Shown piece after piece: positions 33,601 through 44,330 of a stretch of DNA of 64,000 bases. This DNA comes from Calamus simplicifolius. Lineage: Eukaryota > Streptophyta > Magnoliopsida > Arecales > Arecaceae. The position numbers and the translations under genes are program-made. The stretch spans positions 1 through 64,000 of the forward strand of contig UESW01005074.1 of assembly GCA_900491605.1 (NCBI GenBank), in the 5' to 3' direction. The notes under the pieces are model-generated. The model had not been told where the DNA came from and searched no databases. It worked only from the letters and a program-made list of their open reading frames with translations. Position 1 is the stretch's first letter; the number at the start of each line of letters is the position of its first letter.

Positions 33601-36600
33601 AGAAGACAAATCAACTTACGAAGTAAGCGGAATAAGGAGACCAATACCAATACCAACAATAAAAACATAACAAACAAGAAATTCTCATATAGACACATAT
33701 GACTCTTTACAATAATAAGAAGCATGTAATTTCATATATGTAATAAGAAAAAAAAGGGATAAATAAGCCAAGAAGTACGTTACGTAGGCCGCCCCGCAGT
33801 GGAGGGAATGAAAGAGGTAAAGTCACTAATTAGCTGGGCCAACAACTATGAAATTCGCAGCTAACTCGACATCAAAATCGGAGTCGGGCCAATCGTCCGG
33901 ACTTAGGAGAATCAACATCGGAATCCGAGGCAAAATCAAGCGCTAATTCGGGCTCAGAATCTGAATCAGAAGCAAGATCGCAATCTGAAGCTAATATCGG
34001 CTAATTAGGCCATGAACGTAGGGGTGTGCTAATAAACCCGGAGGAAAGCTAGTAGGGATGGGGTGCGCTCGCTATCCTTAATAGGGGCGTAGGGGAGATA
34101 GGCTTTCATACCGACATGGTAGGGGGGCGAAGCTTGCTTACTTGTGTTAGTTAGGGGCTACGCGAGGAGAGAGGGTAGATTCGCTTTGATTCCGCCGATG
34201 GAGTTAAGCCAACAATGGGATCGATATACCCGATCCAAGACGAGTATCCTCGCATCTTTCGAAGTTGACAGGGGGCCTTCGATCGACCATGGGGCCTTTA
34301 CCAGTGAACAAGGTTCTATCTTTCTAAACTATAGGGGTAGGGACTTTTGTTAGAAGTAGGTTTTCGGCGTAGGAGGCGAGGGGCATCGGTTAGACAAGGT
34401 CTCAACCAGTTGGGACTCTGCCTGCTTTTCCATCCAAAAGAAGACGGAAGCATATTCTTAATGTAATCCTACGCATCCCAAAGCGCGCTGCTAATAAACT
34501 ATGAATTGCAGTAGTTCTGAGAGATAGGGTCGCTCGATTCTCCCTTCCCCGATCCGCTGGTCTTAAGTTACCGGTTGTCCCTGAGAAGGCGGTCACTCAG
34601 GGCGGGTAGGCCACAGTTCCTTTCAGACATAGTGCATATGTATATGTAGGCCACTCGGAGTCAGCCATGTGCTACAGCATAGACGACAGCGATCGAATCC
34701 GCGATGCTTTGCTGGCCCGGCGGAGACTGCACAGGAGTATCACCAATCATATCCAATCCTGCTGTCGAAAGCGGGACTAGAAAGAGGAACGTCGAAAGAC
34801 TGACTTCCCCTGCACTACCAGCTAACCAAAAGCGGAATCCTACAATACAAGGATAAAGACGAAAAGCTTTAACAAGGGTTGAAGTGACTCACTACCCGGA
34901 AAGGAAGGTCTGACTTTCAAGGCGATCGGAGTGAGACTTACTTAAAAGAGCCTACTGCCTATGAATGAGATATTCATAGATTACTGCCTGCTTGGAAGGA
35001 AATATATTATCTCCTTTCCTTGCGAGCAGGGTCAAGAAAGAAGTCGTAGGCAGAGATGACTAAGTGAAGAAGGCCCTACCCCTTATTGATTCAAAAGGGA
35101 GTAGCGGAGAGAGACGTGCCCGAAAGGCACCTATCCGTGGGAGACAGAAGATGAATGGGGAGCCGACTAGAAGACAGATAAAGGAGCAGGCTGGAGCGGG
35201 GCTTTAGGAAGAAGGGGAGCAAAAAAGAGATTCCCGGGTATAAGGAATAGAGAGGGTTAGGATCACGAGACGTCGAGGGGAAATGAAGAGGAATAAAGAA
35301 CCTTATTAGGCTTAGGCTTACAGCAGGAACTCGAATAACACCGGACTATCTCGACGAAAAGGCAAGGGAAGGAGGTGAATACTCGAAAGCCAAAGATATA
35401 TCTATTTCGTCTCGTCCCTTAGTCCCGTCAGTAAACATTTGTTTCTTCTGGCCTGACCGTCAGTTGAGTGCCGTCAGTCAGTGTTCTCAAATCCCAGATC
35501 CCCATAGTCTCCAGCGAGTGGAGGACGAAAGAAAGACGTTTCCGCTTTTCTGCCAAAAGAGCTCGTGTAGTTCTCAGAATACACCTACTTGCATGCCTTT
35601 TTGCTAAGTAGTTCTTTTACCAACAGCGCTCACTGACTGAGTCCCAGGGGCCAGCCCGTCCCTAAAACTGCTGCTCGCTTCTTTAGATTAGTACTCCCAT
35701 AGCTAGGGGCAAACAACCTTCCACCCCATACTGATGCGATTTCCCACTGCGCATCTCTCGACCAGCTCGTTCTAGCGCAGCGAACACTGACTTTGCCTTG
35801 AGGAGAAATCCTGTTCCCGGAGTTGTTCAAGCTACTGGAGTGGTATTTCACTTCAACGTCACCCGAGAGCTTGAAAGCCATGGAAGGCCTTAATCCTGCC
35901 TGATTGGTAGTACTCATAAGGTTTGGTTCCAGGCAAAGATGAAGTAGTTCAATCCCCTATCTCATACCGAAAAACGTGTAAGATGATGGGGCGAAAAACG
36001 GAATATTGACGGGGCCCGCCTTGCCACTCCCCCGTCCCATGGCCGAAAGCCTTTTGAAGTTTTTTTAATGCTTCGACCACGGCCTTCTCTTCTCGATTGA
36101 AAAAGAACAACCGAGGTCTTGGTGTATTGGATCCGCTCTTCTGTTAGCATGAACACATGAATTAGATTCTATTCCTCTTCCTTATTCTTTACAAATAGAA
36201 CCCCCCACCCGAACCTTTCTTAAGACTACCAAGCCCTCTCGAATTAGTTCTACGATAGAAGCTTTCAACGTACACCCGGGGACAAATCTTTCACTCACTG
36301 AGAAGTGAAAACCTGTGACTATATCGTCCTGAAGACGGATGCGACGAGAAGAAGTGGCATTTAGAAGTGTTGCTGACTTTACATTTAGGTTTCGGCATAA
36401 CAAAGCTTGCACTGTCTTTTCGCACTTAGGCGCACAGCGTGCCGTTGGTAATGATTCCACTACGGTGCCGCAAATTCCCTTCTTTTGTTGGTTCTGGACC
36501 CGAAGCCAAAGGTAGGTGATTTGGGCTTGCCTTTTAGTCGCGTCTGATTAAATGGATGACTCTTATTATTCGTGCCTGGGATTCGTTGAAAAAGCAAAAT

Positions 36601-37881
36601 GCCTTGCTTCGGCGAATGATTCAGCCGAAGATTCGGCGGATTCAAATTACCATGCGTCTCTATCCCCCGATGCGGCTGAAACTGCCTTTGCTCAGTGTCA
36701 CAGGTCAGGACCTTTTGCTTCTAACTCGGTTGAGTATTCAGTAGATGTCTTTCTTCGGATCGTTGGGTTCGCTCCGAAAGTGAAATATCAAGCGCCACAC
36801 TTCGCAAACAGTATTTAGTAGCCCCTTCATCAAGCTGAACCTTCCAGCAGATAGATGTAATGTAAGGAGACACTACTTGGAAGAAACCAAGCACGCTTCG
36901 ACGCATCCTTTTGGAAGGAAGGAAAGGGCGCTCTCCAGCTTATAAGGCATGAGAATCGGATCTAGGATCGAGCTACGCCCTCCTTCCTTTGGGAAAGTGA
37001 AGCTGCAGAGGTTGACAGGGGAAAAAAACCCGGCCTATGGCCGCGAGGGGTCGAGATTGAGTAGAAAGCTGTTGAGCTCCTTTTATAACTCCTTTAGTAG
37101 TTCTTCGGGATTCCTAAGGCCCCGAGAAGAGGAGTTCACTTCCGGCAGCACTCTACTTCCTAATCCGGAAAGAAAGAGGAAGCGGAATGCTGTCTTGGTA
37201 TATAGAAGAAGGATTCCACCTAAGGCTAGTTCGAAGTCCGAATGAATGGAAAATCAATAAATCAAGAGTCTCACCATCCATATTCTAATGAATAGCCCTT
37301 TCTTTCCAATAACTCTCCTGAGAAAGAAGTGGTGAGGGCAGGAGAAGTAGTGGACGGAATCTATCTTAAACCAACCTCTCATCCGACCGCCTTGAGGGTG
37401 CCCACAGATGTACTGACTCTTTAGCGCCAACAGAGAGAAAGCTTTCAAACGGTCCCATGCCAGATAGGTGGAATGCAATGTGAGGATTTTGACCTTTAGC
37501 AGCTAAGAGTCCGTTTTTTTGTACAGCAGAATGAAGAGTCTTGCACCTGATATCGGAATCATGTACATCGGGATTTATAAGCTATAGGGCTGTGCTCTAA
37601 ACCACTATCTCTTTTTTTTCCTCTGTGCCTACATCTATCTATTTCTTCCTAACTGGTTTAGTTCGATGGCTCGCATTGGTTTAGCTAGCTTCTTCTTCGG
37701 ATGGATCCCGTCCGCTTCACTAGGAGAATGAACTCCCCTGCAGCAAGCCAAAAAAAAAGGGGGTCAAAAAAAAGAGGGAATTTATGATCTCAAAACTTTT
37801 TCCCTCAGGCCCGCAGCACAAATATCTTCAATTTAGATTGGCTAATCATTTGCATTTGGAAGAGTTTTTTCCAATGAATTA
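30660..37881. other. Mitochondrion-like DNA with no recognised gene
   Basis: Seven kilobases with uniform composition and only short open frames. Two minus-strand frames are a little longer than chance neighbours: 36,182-36,460, 92 codons, with a basic and hydrophobic C-terminus, and 35,630-35,917, 95 codons. One plus-strand frame is similar: 36,949-37,245, 98 codons, very basic. I recognise none of them. Plant mitochondrial genomes contain many such spurious or chimeric frames. Confidence 0.5.
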
Positions 37882-38167
37882 GAGCAACCAAAAAGATTTG
37901 GGACCAAAAGCGGTTAGCAGTGACCATCGAATAAGTCTCTTCGGCTTGAGTTGGGTTAAAAGCACGGAATGTATTTGCACCGTCACCATCTTCGAAGAAA
38001 GTGTTTTCTACGGTAGCACCATGAATAGCGCATAGCGGAGCAGCGCCCAGGAGGCAAGCTACTCCCATCATATGAAATGGGTTCAACGTCCAATTTTGAA
38101 ACCCGTGGAAGAAGAGGATGAATCGAAATATAGCTGCTATGCCAAAACTGGGTGAAAAGAACCGAAA
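37882..38167 (-). pseudogene. psbD: Plastid psbD fragment (photosystem II D2)
   Basis: The minus strand reads in one frame as an internal part of the D2 protein: PSFGIAAIFRFILFF, NWTLNPFHMMGVA, CAIHGATVENT, DGDGANTFRAFNPTQAEE, MVTANRFWSQIF. It then leaves the D2 sequence about ten codons later. It covers about 95 of 353 residues with several substitutions (for example LLGAAP where VLGAAL is usual). There is no start or end, so it is a relic. It lies only 112 bp downstream of ccmB, so it was probably already a plastid insert in the mitochondrial genome. Confidence 0.9.
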
Positions 38168-38279
38168 GCCCTTCTTTCTTTAAAGTTCCTCCCAGATACA
38201 TGGCTTAACTTACATACCCGGGCCCGGCTCAACATTCTTGGAAAACAATCGAATCTAGGCTTTTCAATGACTTGGCCAT

Positions 38280-38900
38280 TCAATCTTGTGAACTAATCGA
38301 GACCGAAATTGGATAAAGAGATAAGAACGGAGAGAAATAACCAATCGATGAAAGAACATGAAACCATTCTGTTTCAATAGAGGTACGGGAAACGGTTGGG
38401 GGCAATGAAGTAGGTGAAGTGGTTGGATTTTGCGAGCTGTTCCAACCACTGCTGGATGTGATAAAAAGAGCCAAACGAGAATGAATACCACACAGAAGAG
38501 TCAAGACCGGGCTCCCTAATGGAATGTTTAACCGATCCATTCCGGATCGATCGAATTGGTACGGAAGTTGTAACATGGGAAAACCACGGAAAACACGACT
38601 TATTTGAATAATCCGGTGACCTACCAATTGTAGAAGTAGGATCTTTGGCAAGCAATAAGCACTTAAATAATACAATTCGAGTGTTCCAAATTCTTTCTCA
38701 TTTCGAGGAAAAGATTCGGGAGGAAAGGAAAACAACAGAGGGATCCGAATCGGACCTAAATGGGAATGACATGAAAAGTGTTTTTCAAAACCTATCATTA
38801 AGGGCGTTACGACGATATACGATAGGAATGAAAAAAAACTCGTGATTGGTGTGGAGGGGAAGATCTGCTTATGAAATAGAAAAAGAAAGAGTCGTCTCAT
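38280..38900 (-). CDS. ccmB: Cytochrome c maturation protein CcmB, full-length mitochondrial-type copy
   Basis: In plants ccmB is a mitochondrial gene for the membrane subunit of the heme-handling ABC transporter of cytochrome c biogenesis (System I), in the inner membrane with CcmA and CcmC. The 206-codon frame from MRRLFLFLF at 38,900 to the stop at 38,280 equals the usual plant length. Recognisable blocks: YIVVTPLMIGFEK, HLGPIRIPLL, YYLSAYCLPKILLLQLVGHR, NIPLGSPVLTLLCGIHS, TEWFHVLSSIGYFSPF. Ten extra in-frame codons upstream (38,930-38,901) are not part of the family, so the inner ATG is chosen. No stop or frameshift. Plant ccmB transcripts are heavily C-to-U edited in mitochondria; a nuclear copy would lack this and any obvious presequence, so it is probably a dead NUMT copy despite being open. 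Confidence 0.88.
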   Translation of the reverse strand: MRRLFLFLFHKQIFPSTPITSFFSFLSYIVVTPLMIGFEKHFSCHSHLGPIRIPLLFSFPPESFPRNEKEFGTLELYYLSAYCLPKILLLQLVGHRIIQISRVFRGFPMLQLPYQFDRSGMDRLNIPLGSPVLTLLCGIHSRLALFITSSSGWNSSQNPTTSPTSLPPTVSRTSIETEWFHVLSSIGYFSPFLSLYPISVSISSQD

Positions 38901-38979
38901 TTCCTTACTTCTTCGTTCTTTCGAATTCATTCACTTCGACGGCTGGTTCTGAACGCCGCGTCACCTACTTTCTTACTTA

Positions 38980-39643
38980 CTAATCGTTGTTACCACCCCT
39001 ACTAAACTCCCATAGCACCGAATAAAGCCTCTCTTTTTGTGCTTTAGTCGTAAAGGCGAACTTTCTATGCTGACCCCAGTTGAAGTGCTCCTTTTGGAGC
39101 TCTTCTATTCTTTCCAATAGGTACTTCAAAAAGTCCTCCGAGGAAGTATCGATAGCTAGAGTATCTAAAATATCCGAAATGAAGGACTCTTTTCGTTGTC
39201 TTTCATATCCGATATTAAAGAGAACACATAGCTCTCTCTTTACTCTCTCTCGAAGAGGATGGGGCGCATGTTCGACCTGTAGGAGGTGGGCAAGCCAATC
39301 CAATCCCCATTTTCATCCTCATTGTCCGAATCGTCACAGAGAGAGCGGACGATGAATGAAGGAAATGGAATTTGGATGCCCAAGCAGGAGAATAAGACCG
39401 CATTGAGAAAACAAAAGAGCAGAGAAAAAGCACAGCGCTTTTTTCCATTCGAAAACGGAATCCCTTGACTTCTAACCCCCCTTTGACATTTGTACATTGA
39501 AAACACTTTTTGATGATTTTGATAATCTCTTCTTTATGCACTTTACCCCTTTTTCCTATATCAGCCCTAGTCAAGGTCAATAGAAAGGGTCGTAAAGAGT
39601 CATTTCTGCTTTTTTTGGTCATGCTCATTCCATTTTCAAGCAT
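38980..39643 (-). pseudogene. Unidentified mitochondrion-like ORF region upstream of ccmB, in several frames
   Basis: Two minus-strand open pieces overlap: 39,643-39,215 (142 codons, begins with a Lys/Arg-rich segment) and 39,303-38,980 (107 codons, charged, helix-rich, with motifs RVKRELCVLFNIGYE and LLERIEELQKEHFNWG). A third frame (39,506-39,240) bridges them. Together they resemble one gene broken by one or two frame changes, just upstream of ccmB and on the same strand. I do not recognise the family; a mitochondrial ribosomal-protein gene is possible but not shown. Confidence 0.35.
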
Positions 39644-40636
39644 AACTTCTAGGCTGGTTTTCTACATGAAGCCGCTCATGCGACTCCTTCTTTACAAACT
39701 GGAATTGAAACCAAAATGCATTGATTTCAAATCAATCACATACCCCTGACTGAACACCAATTGGATACCCACGGATTTGCCATCGTATCCGATTTACTGT
39801 TTCGATCAATCTACTCAACTGACTTCCGTGCAGCAACCTTCGATAGAGGAATTCCCGTGTGTGATTCCGACCGACCCTGAGCAAGCAACAAGGGAGGGAT
39901 TCTCGGGGGGAATACCGACCGATCCCAAGCCTGTTACCTGGTCCCTTTTCTCTTATTCTAAGATTAATGATTTTCCATAACAGCGGATGTTCCGATATCT
40001 AACGGATTCCATAGGAAGAGAACGAAGAACCGGGACGAACAAGAGAGCTTACCTTTCTAAAGCAATGCAACGACAACAGCCTCCAGGGGCCTGAAGGCAC
40101 TAAAACGGATAGTGAGACAGACACCAGCTCTAAAACGTCGAATGAACATACACCCTATTATAAAGGAAAACTCCCCCTAAGGATCAACTCTATCGAATCG
40201 ATCCCACCCTAAACCGAAAGAGCTTAGACCAAGCTTGCGTAGATGCGGTAGCTATGGAGCAAGCGTAGCCTTGAGGAGCTTAGGAGCTAGCTAGATCAAC
40301 GTCCACGTCAACAGCAACCGAGACTGGAACTTCGACTTCTCCTTTTTCTGCTACTTCAACTAGAGCAAGAGAAGCACGAGCTACTTCAACTGGTAGATCA
40401 AATCCATTTTTCAACTCGAACTGGAGTAAATAAGCAGGAGCACCTCCGGGCTAAGAGCAAGCAGCAGCAACTACGGTATCAGTCTCAGTTCTGTCAGTCG
40501 GCTCAGTCCTGGAAGTTCAGTCAGTCGTCAAGCTAGGCAGAAAAGTCTTTCATCGTAGAACAGGGCTATGCGTAGCTAGGCCGCGTCTTCCTTACTTTAT
40601 CAAGAAAGTCCTCCGACTTGGCATCACTCCTCTTTT
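39644..40636. other. Mitochondrion-like spacer, no gene recognised
   Basis: Only short open frames (80 codons or fewer), for example 39,510-39,749 and 39,777-39,980. Near 39,850-39,940 a short imperfect repeat occurs (ATTCCCGTGTGTGATTCCGACCGA / ATACCGACCGATCC-like). Nothing else stands out. Confidence 0.4.
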
Positions 40637-41104
40637 GTGCTCCCGCCTTCAACGCCTTATGGACAGGAGTCCTCTCGCCGTTTTCTGAAACTCTTCCCGC
40701 AGCCTTGCCTGACCCTGACTAAAAGCAGTGATCAATCTGTCCCCTTCGGGACTCTACGCTACGGCAACATTGTCTTCCTGTTTTGCTTCTTTGGCCTTCG
40801 GCTTTTGGCTTCAGCCTGGCTTTCCTTCTTTGTGACTTTTGAGCTCTGTCTTACAAGACTAGTAGAACCAGTTGCCAACAAAAAAGCTACTACTCTTGTC
40901 TTCAAGCAGAAGGCCAGTTTGAAGGCATCCCCTATAGGTGTCATGGAAAGGAGAAAATCACGAAAATGCTGTAAGCCGAGCAGGGTTGGTTTGGCTGAGC
41001 CAACTACCTTAGCAGCCATTGAAGCGGAAGAGGCAGATTTACACGACGACCCGCAGCTTCTGCTTCCACTTCGTGTAACTAACCTTACTGGACCTACTAA
41101 CTAG
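40637..41104 (+). CDS. Hypothetical 155-codon ORF in mitochondrion-like DNA
   Basis: Open frame with one central hydrophobic stretch (GNIVFLFCFFGLRLLASAWL, then FFVTFELC), which could be a membrane segment, and a basic then acidic C-terminus (EAEEADLHDD). I do not recognise it. It may be an incidental mitochondrial ORF; the antisense 86-codon frame over the same bases argues for caution. Confidence 0.25.
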   Translation: MLPPSTPYGQESSRRFLKLFPQPCLTLTKSSDQSVPFGTLRYGNIVFLFCFFGLRLLASAWLSFFVTFELCLTRLVEPVANKKATTLVFKQKASLKASPIGVMERRKSRKCCKPSRVGLAEPTTLAAIEAEEADLHDDPQLLLPLRVTNLTGPTN

Positions 41105-41885
41105 CTAGCCAGTTAGTGCTTTGCAAAGAAATCGCCTTAAACGGCGGACCTACCAGACGTCTAAGGCGTCCTTTAGTCAGCTCTTTTTTGTTATTTTTCT
41201 TCGGGGTTTTATCGGCTAGCAGCTTTCGCTCATCCTTTCGTTCCTCTCAACAAAGCTTCCAACAACCCGGGAATCCCTATCCAACTCTCCTTTCTTTCCC
41301 TCCAACAACGATTAGTCGAGCCTACCTACTCCCTCAACCTATCGGTCTTCGTCCCTCTCCTTTCAGTCGATCCAGCTCGTGATCCATAAGCACCAGTATA
41401 AGCTATAGCATATCCAGAAGCCGATACCAACTGCAGTAGAGAAAGACCCCCACTAATAGAAACAGAGGCATATCTGCCGATGATGACGGGAGCTGTACCG
41501 ATAGCACCAGTAGCATCCCTTCCAGTTTCATGCCGAGAGCCACCACCAGGGCCTAGTTCTCAGAAAGGGCCCATACCGAAATGCCCTTATGATGATGGGC
41601 GTGATCCATAGCCGATGTTGGCTAGAAGCAGTATCTGTTTAAGCTATTGAGCACCCCTGACACTTTCAGATCGATATTGAGTTCCATATCCTGTTACATA
41701 AAGATAGTCCAGGTGTAGAGACAGATCCAGAGCCATTTGATCGAGATCGAGTAGCTATAGCAGATCCATTTAGAGATCGGAAGCCCGTTCCAGGTACACC
41801 TATTTTAGTAGCAACTGCCCCTAAGCCGGTAGGTAGAGTTCAAAACCCACTTTAGTTGATGTATCCCGATCAATGTGCTCGGTGA
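41105..41885. other. Right end of the organelle-like insertion
   Basis: Mitochondrion-like sequence with one 88-codon Ser/Phe-rich frame (41,116-41,382) that I do not recognise. The block ends at 41,885, where the right part of the Copia B 3' LTR resumes (TATGAGCATGGAG). Confidence 0.5.
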
Positions 41886-42304
41886 TATGAGCATGGAGAG
41901 AAGATCGTGGGGGCTGATCTTTGCGTGAGGAGAACGCACAGGTTCTCGGCCTTCGTGGGATCGGTGGCTTCATCCCCACGGCTTGTCTTCGTTGGTGGAA
42001 GCCGTGCACTTTTCCCAGCACGTGAAGGAAGGAATCTGCCAAGAAATTCCAACGCACTGACCCTCTTTACAGAAAGCGTACAGGAGGAAGGAGGAATTCG
42101 TGAGGTTTTCCAGCAACAAAAAGGGGATTAAAAATTCTTTTGAATAAAGGGGGCTGCGATGCTTCTAACCAAAGATCAAGAAATCAAGAAGCAATGCATT
42201 AATCATTGTGCTATTCTGATTATTGGCAACAAGGGATAAAAATCCAAGGTATTTCTTCAGCGAGGTTGATCCCATTGTTGTTCATCGAGGACTAAACCCT
42301 AACA
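41886..42304 (+). repeat. Copia B 3' LTR, right part
   Basis: Collinear with 11,752-12,170 of the 5' LTR (about 419 bp in each), ending CCCTAACA. It completes the 3' LTR that stops at 15,576. Flanks of the whole B element are TAAGA (11,312-11,316) and AAAGA (42,306-42,310), an imperfect possible 5-bp target duplication. Confidence 0.93.
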
Positions 42305-44071
42305 CAAAGACCTTCCTTGGTGCCAAATTCCTATGAAAATACACAAGGTAAGGCTGAAATTACTCTAGTCCCTTTATCTAATCAGCTTTCAGATCCTAAT
42401 TCAAACCTAAATATATCAATTGCAGTACGAAAAGGTGTCCGGTCATGCACATAGCACCCTCTTCGCAATCAATTATCTTATGCGAAGTTGTCCCCAAACT
42501 ACAGAGCCTTTGTGTCCAAGATAGATCAGGTCAAGATACCCACGTCCATCCATAAAGCCTTATAGATACCCGAATGGAAGGCAGCTACTTTGAAAGAAAT
42601 TACAACTCTCGAGAAGAATGGGACATGGACAATTACTACTCTACCTCTTGGTACGCATGTTGCTGGATGTAAATGGATATTCTTAGTGAAACACAAGGTA
42701 GATGGCAGTGTGGAAAGGTTCAAGGCTCGCTCATGGCAAAGGAGTTTACTCCGTCATATGGAATTGACTACCAAGAAGCATTTGCTCTAGTAGCCAAGCT
42801 AAACACCACCCAAGTTCTCATTTTCATTGCAATAAACCAAGACTGGCCACTATTTTAGCTTGATGTAAAGAATGCCTTCCTAAACGGAGATCTCGAGAAA
42901 GAAGTTTACATGGATATACCTCTGGGATTTAAAAATAATTCTACCCGCCAACAAAGTTTATAAGCTTATAAAATCTTTGTATGGCCTCAAACAGTCTCCT
43001 CGGGCATAGTTTGACAAATTTACTAGAGTACTTAAGAAGGATAGTTGTGTTCAATGTCAAGCCGATCATACATTATTTATCAAACATGCTACTAGTGGAA
43101 AACTCACTATGCTTATTATGTACGTTGATGACACAGTCCTCACAGGTAATCATTAGGAAGAAATGGATTATCTAAAGGGATTACTCTCAAAAGAATTCGA
43201 AATCAAAGATCTTGGGACACTTGAAGTATTTTCTTGGAATAAAAGTGGCTAGATCAAGCAAAGGTATCTCGGTGTCATAACGGACCTTCTCAAGGAGACA
43301 GGAATGGTAGGCTATAAATCAGTTGACGCTCCTATGGATCCAAATACAAAGCTAGAAGTGCAAACAGATGGTACAACAGTGGACAAAGGTAGATATCAAT
43401 ACCTGGTGGGAAAACGAATCTACCTTGCTCATACACGCTCTGATATTGGTTTCTAGTAAGTGTTGTTAGTTAATTCATGAATAACCCTTTAGAGAAATAC
43501 ATGAAGGCTGTATATCAAATCTTACGATATCTCAAGAGAGATTCAGGCAAAGGATTGTTGTTTAAAAAAATCACAAACAGGACCGTCAAAATTTTCACAG
43601 ATGTTGATTGGGCAAGGTCGTCTACTGATCGAAGATCAATGTCAGGATACTGTTCATTTATATGGAGAAACTTAGTAACTTGGCGAAGCAAGAAATAGCT
43701 AGTCTTTGCCCGAAGTAGTGCAGAGGTTGAGTTCAAAGCATTGATATATGGAGTATGTGAAGGAATGTGGCTAAAAAGGCTTTTACAGGAACTTAAAGTT
43801 GAGTCAGAAGGTCCTATTGACATGAGGTCTAATAGTCAATCAGCTATAGTCATAGTGAAGAATTCAGTCCATCATGATAGGACCAAACATGTTGAGATAG
43901 ATCATCGTTTTATCAATGAGAAGATCAAAGGAAAAATAATCTCCCTCAACTATGTTCCTACTCGGTATCAAACAACGAACTTTTAACACAAGGCTCTCCA
44001 TCGCCCTAATTTCTAAGAAATATGTTCCAAGCTAGGCATGATAAGTATATATAGCCTAGCTTGAGAGGGAG
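42305..44071 (+). pseudogene. Copia element A reverse transcriptase and RNase H part
   Basis: Continues the element whose integrase is at 10,008-10,900. Domains in order: linker, RT start (MKEITTLEKNGTW, GCKWIFLVKHKVDG at 42,590-42,730), LDVKNAFLNGDLEKEVYM near 42,860, YVDDTVLTGN (catalytic YVDD) near 43,120, connection, RNase H (MKAVYQILRYLKRD, IFTDVDWARS, RRSMSGYCSF at 43,500-43,680; SSAEVEFKAL and DRTKHVEIDHRFI to 43,915). Several stops and frame shifts (for example TAG before LDVKN) make it non-functional. It is followed by a polypurine tract, GAGAGGGAG, at about 44,063-44,071. Confidence 0.9.
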
Positions 44072-44330
44072 TGAAGAAAATATTCTAATAAGTTAGTTGT
44101 AATATAGAAAACGTGTTGTATAATAGAAAATTAGAAAAGATTGTTAGCAAAATATTCTCTCTGATTAGTTGCCTTAGTTAGATTTGAAAGATTGTTAGCA
44201 AATATTTTCTCTGATTAGTTACCTTAGTTAGGTAGATTTTTTTTCTATGTTTAAGAATCTTCATAGATCTTTCTTTTGTATATATTTCTTCTTGATCTTT
44301 CAATGAATGAAGCAGGACTTCCTTCCAACA
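44072..44330 (+). repeat. Copia element A 3' LTR (about 259 bp)
   Basis: Begins TGAAGAAAATATTC right after the polypurine tract and ends CCTTCCAACA. It holds a duplicated GATTGTTAGCAAA...TCTCTGATTAGTT motif (44,138 and 44,188). The partner 5' LTR is not in the window. The outer flank begins TATTC. Confidence 0.8.

Larger units (their letters stand above)
15577..41885. other. 26.3-kb composite insertion, largely organelle-derived, inside a Copia LTR
   Basis: Replaces four bases (TTCG, equivalent to 11,748-11,751) of the Copia B LTR. No target-site duplication or terminal repeats exist at the junctions (CAAGAAC|ACCATAAT and TCGGTGA|TATGAGC), which fits break-repair capture rather than transposition. 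It contains mitochondrial rrn18, trnQ and ccmB sequence, plastid trnV and psbD sequence, Gypsy fragments and, from a later event, a hAT element. The left 2.5 kb is a patchwork of inverted and direct repeats of unknown origin. Confidence 0.85.

Noticed and set aside
36552..36818. 88-codon frame considered as a mitochondrial gene piece
   Set aside because: Another overlapping frame is equally open, and neither matches a mitochondrial protein I can name.
38645..38845. Plus-strand 66-codon frame
   Set aside because: Antisense shadow of ccmB.
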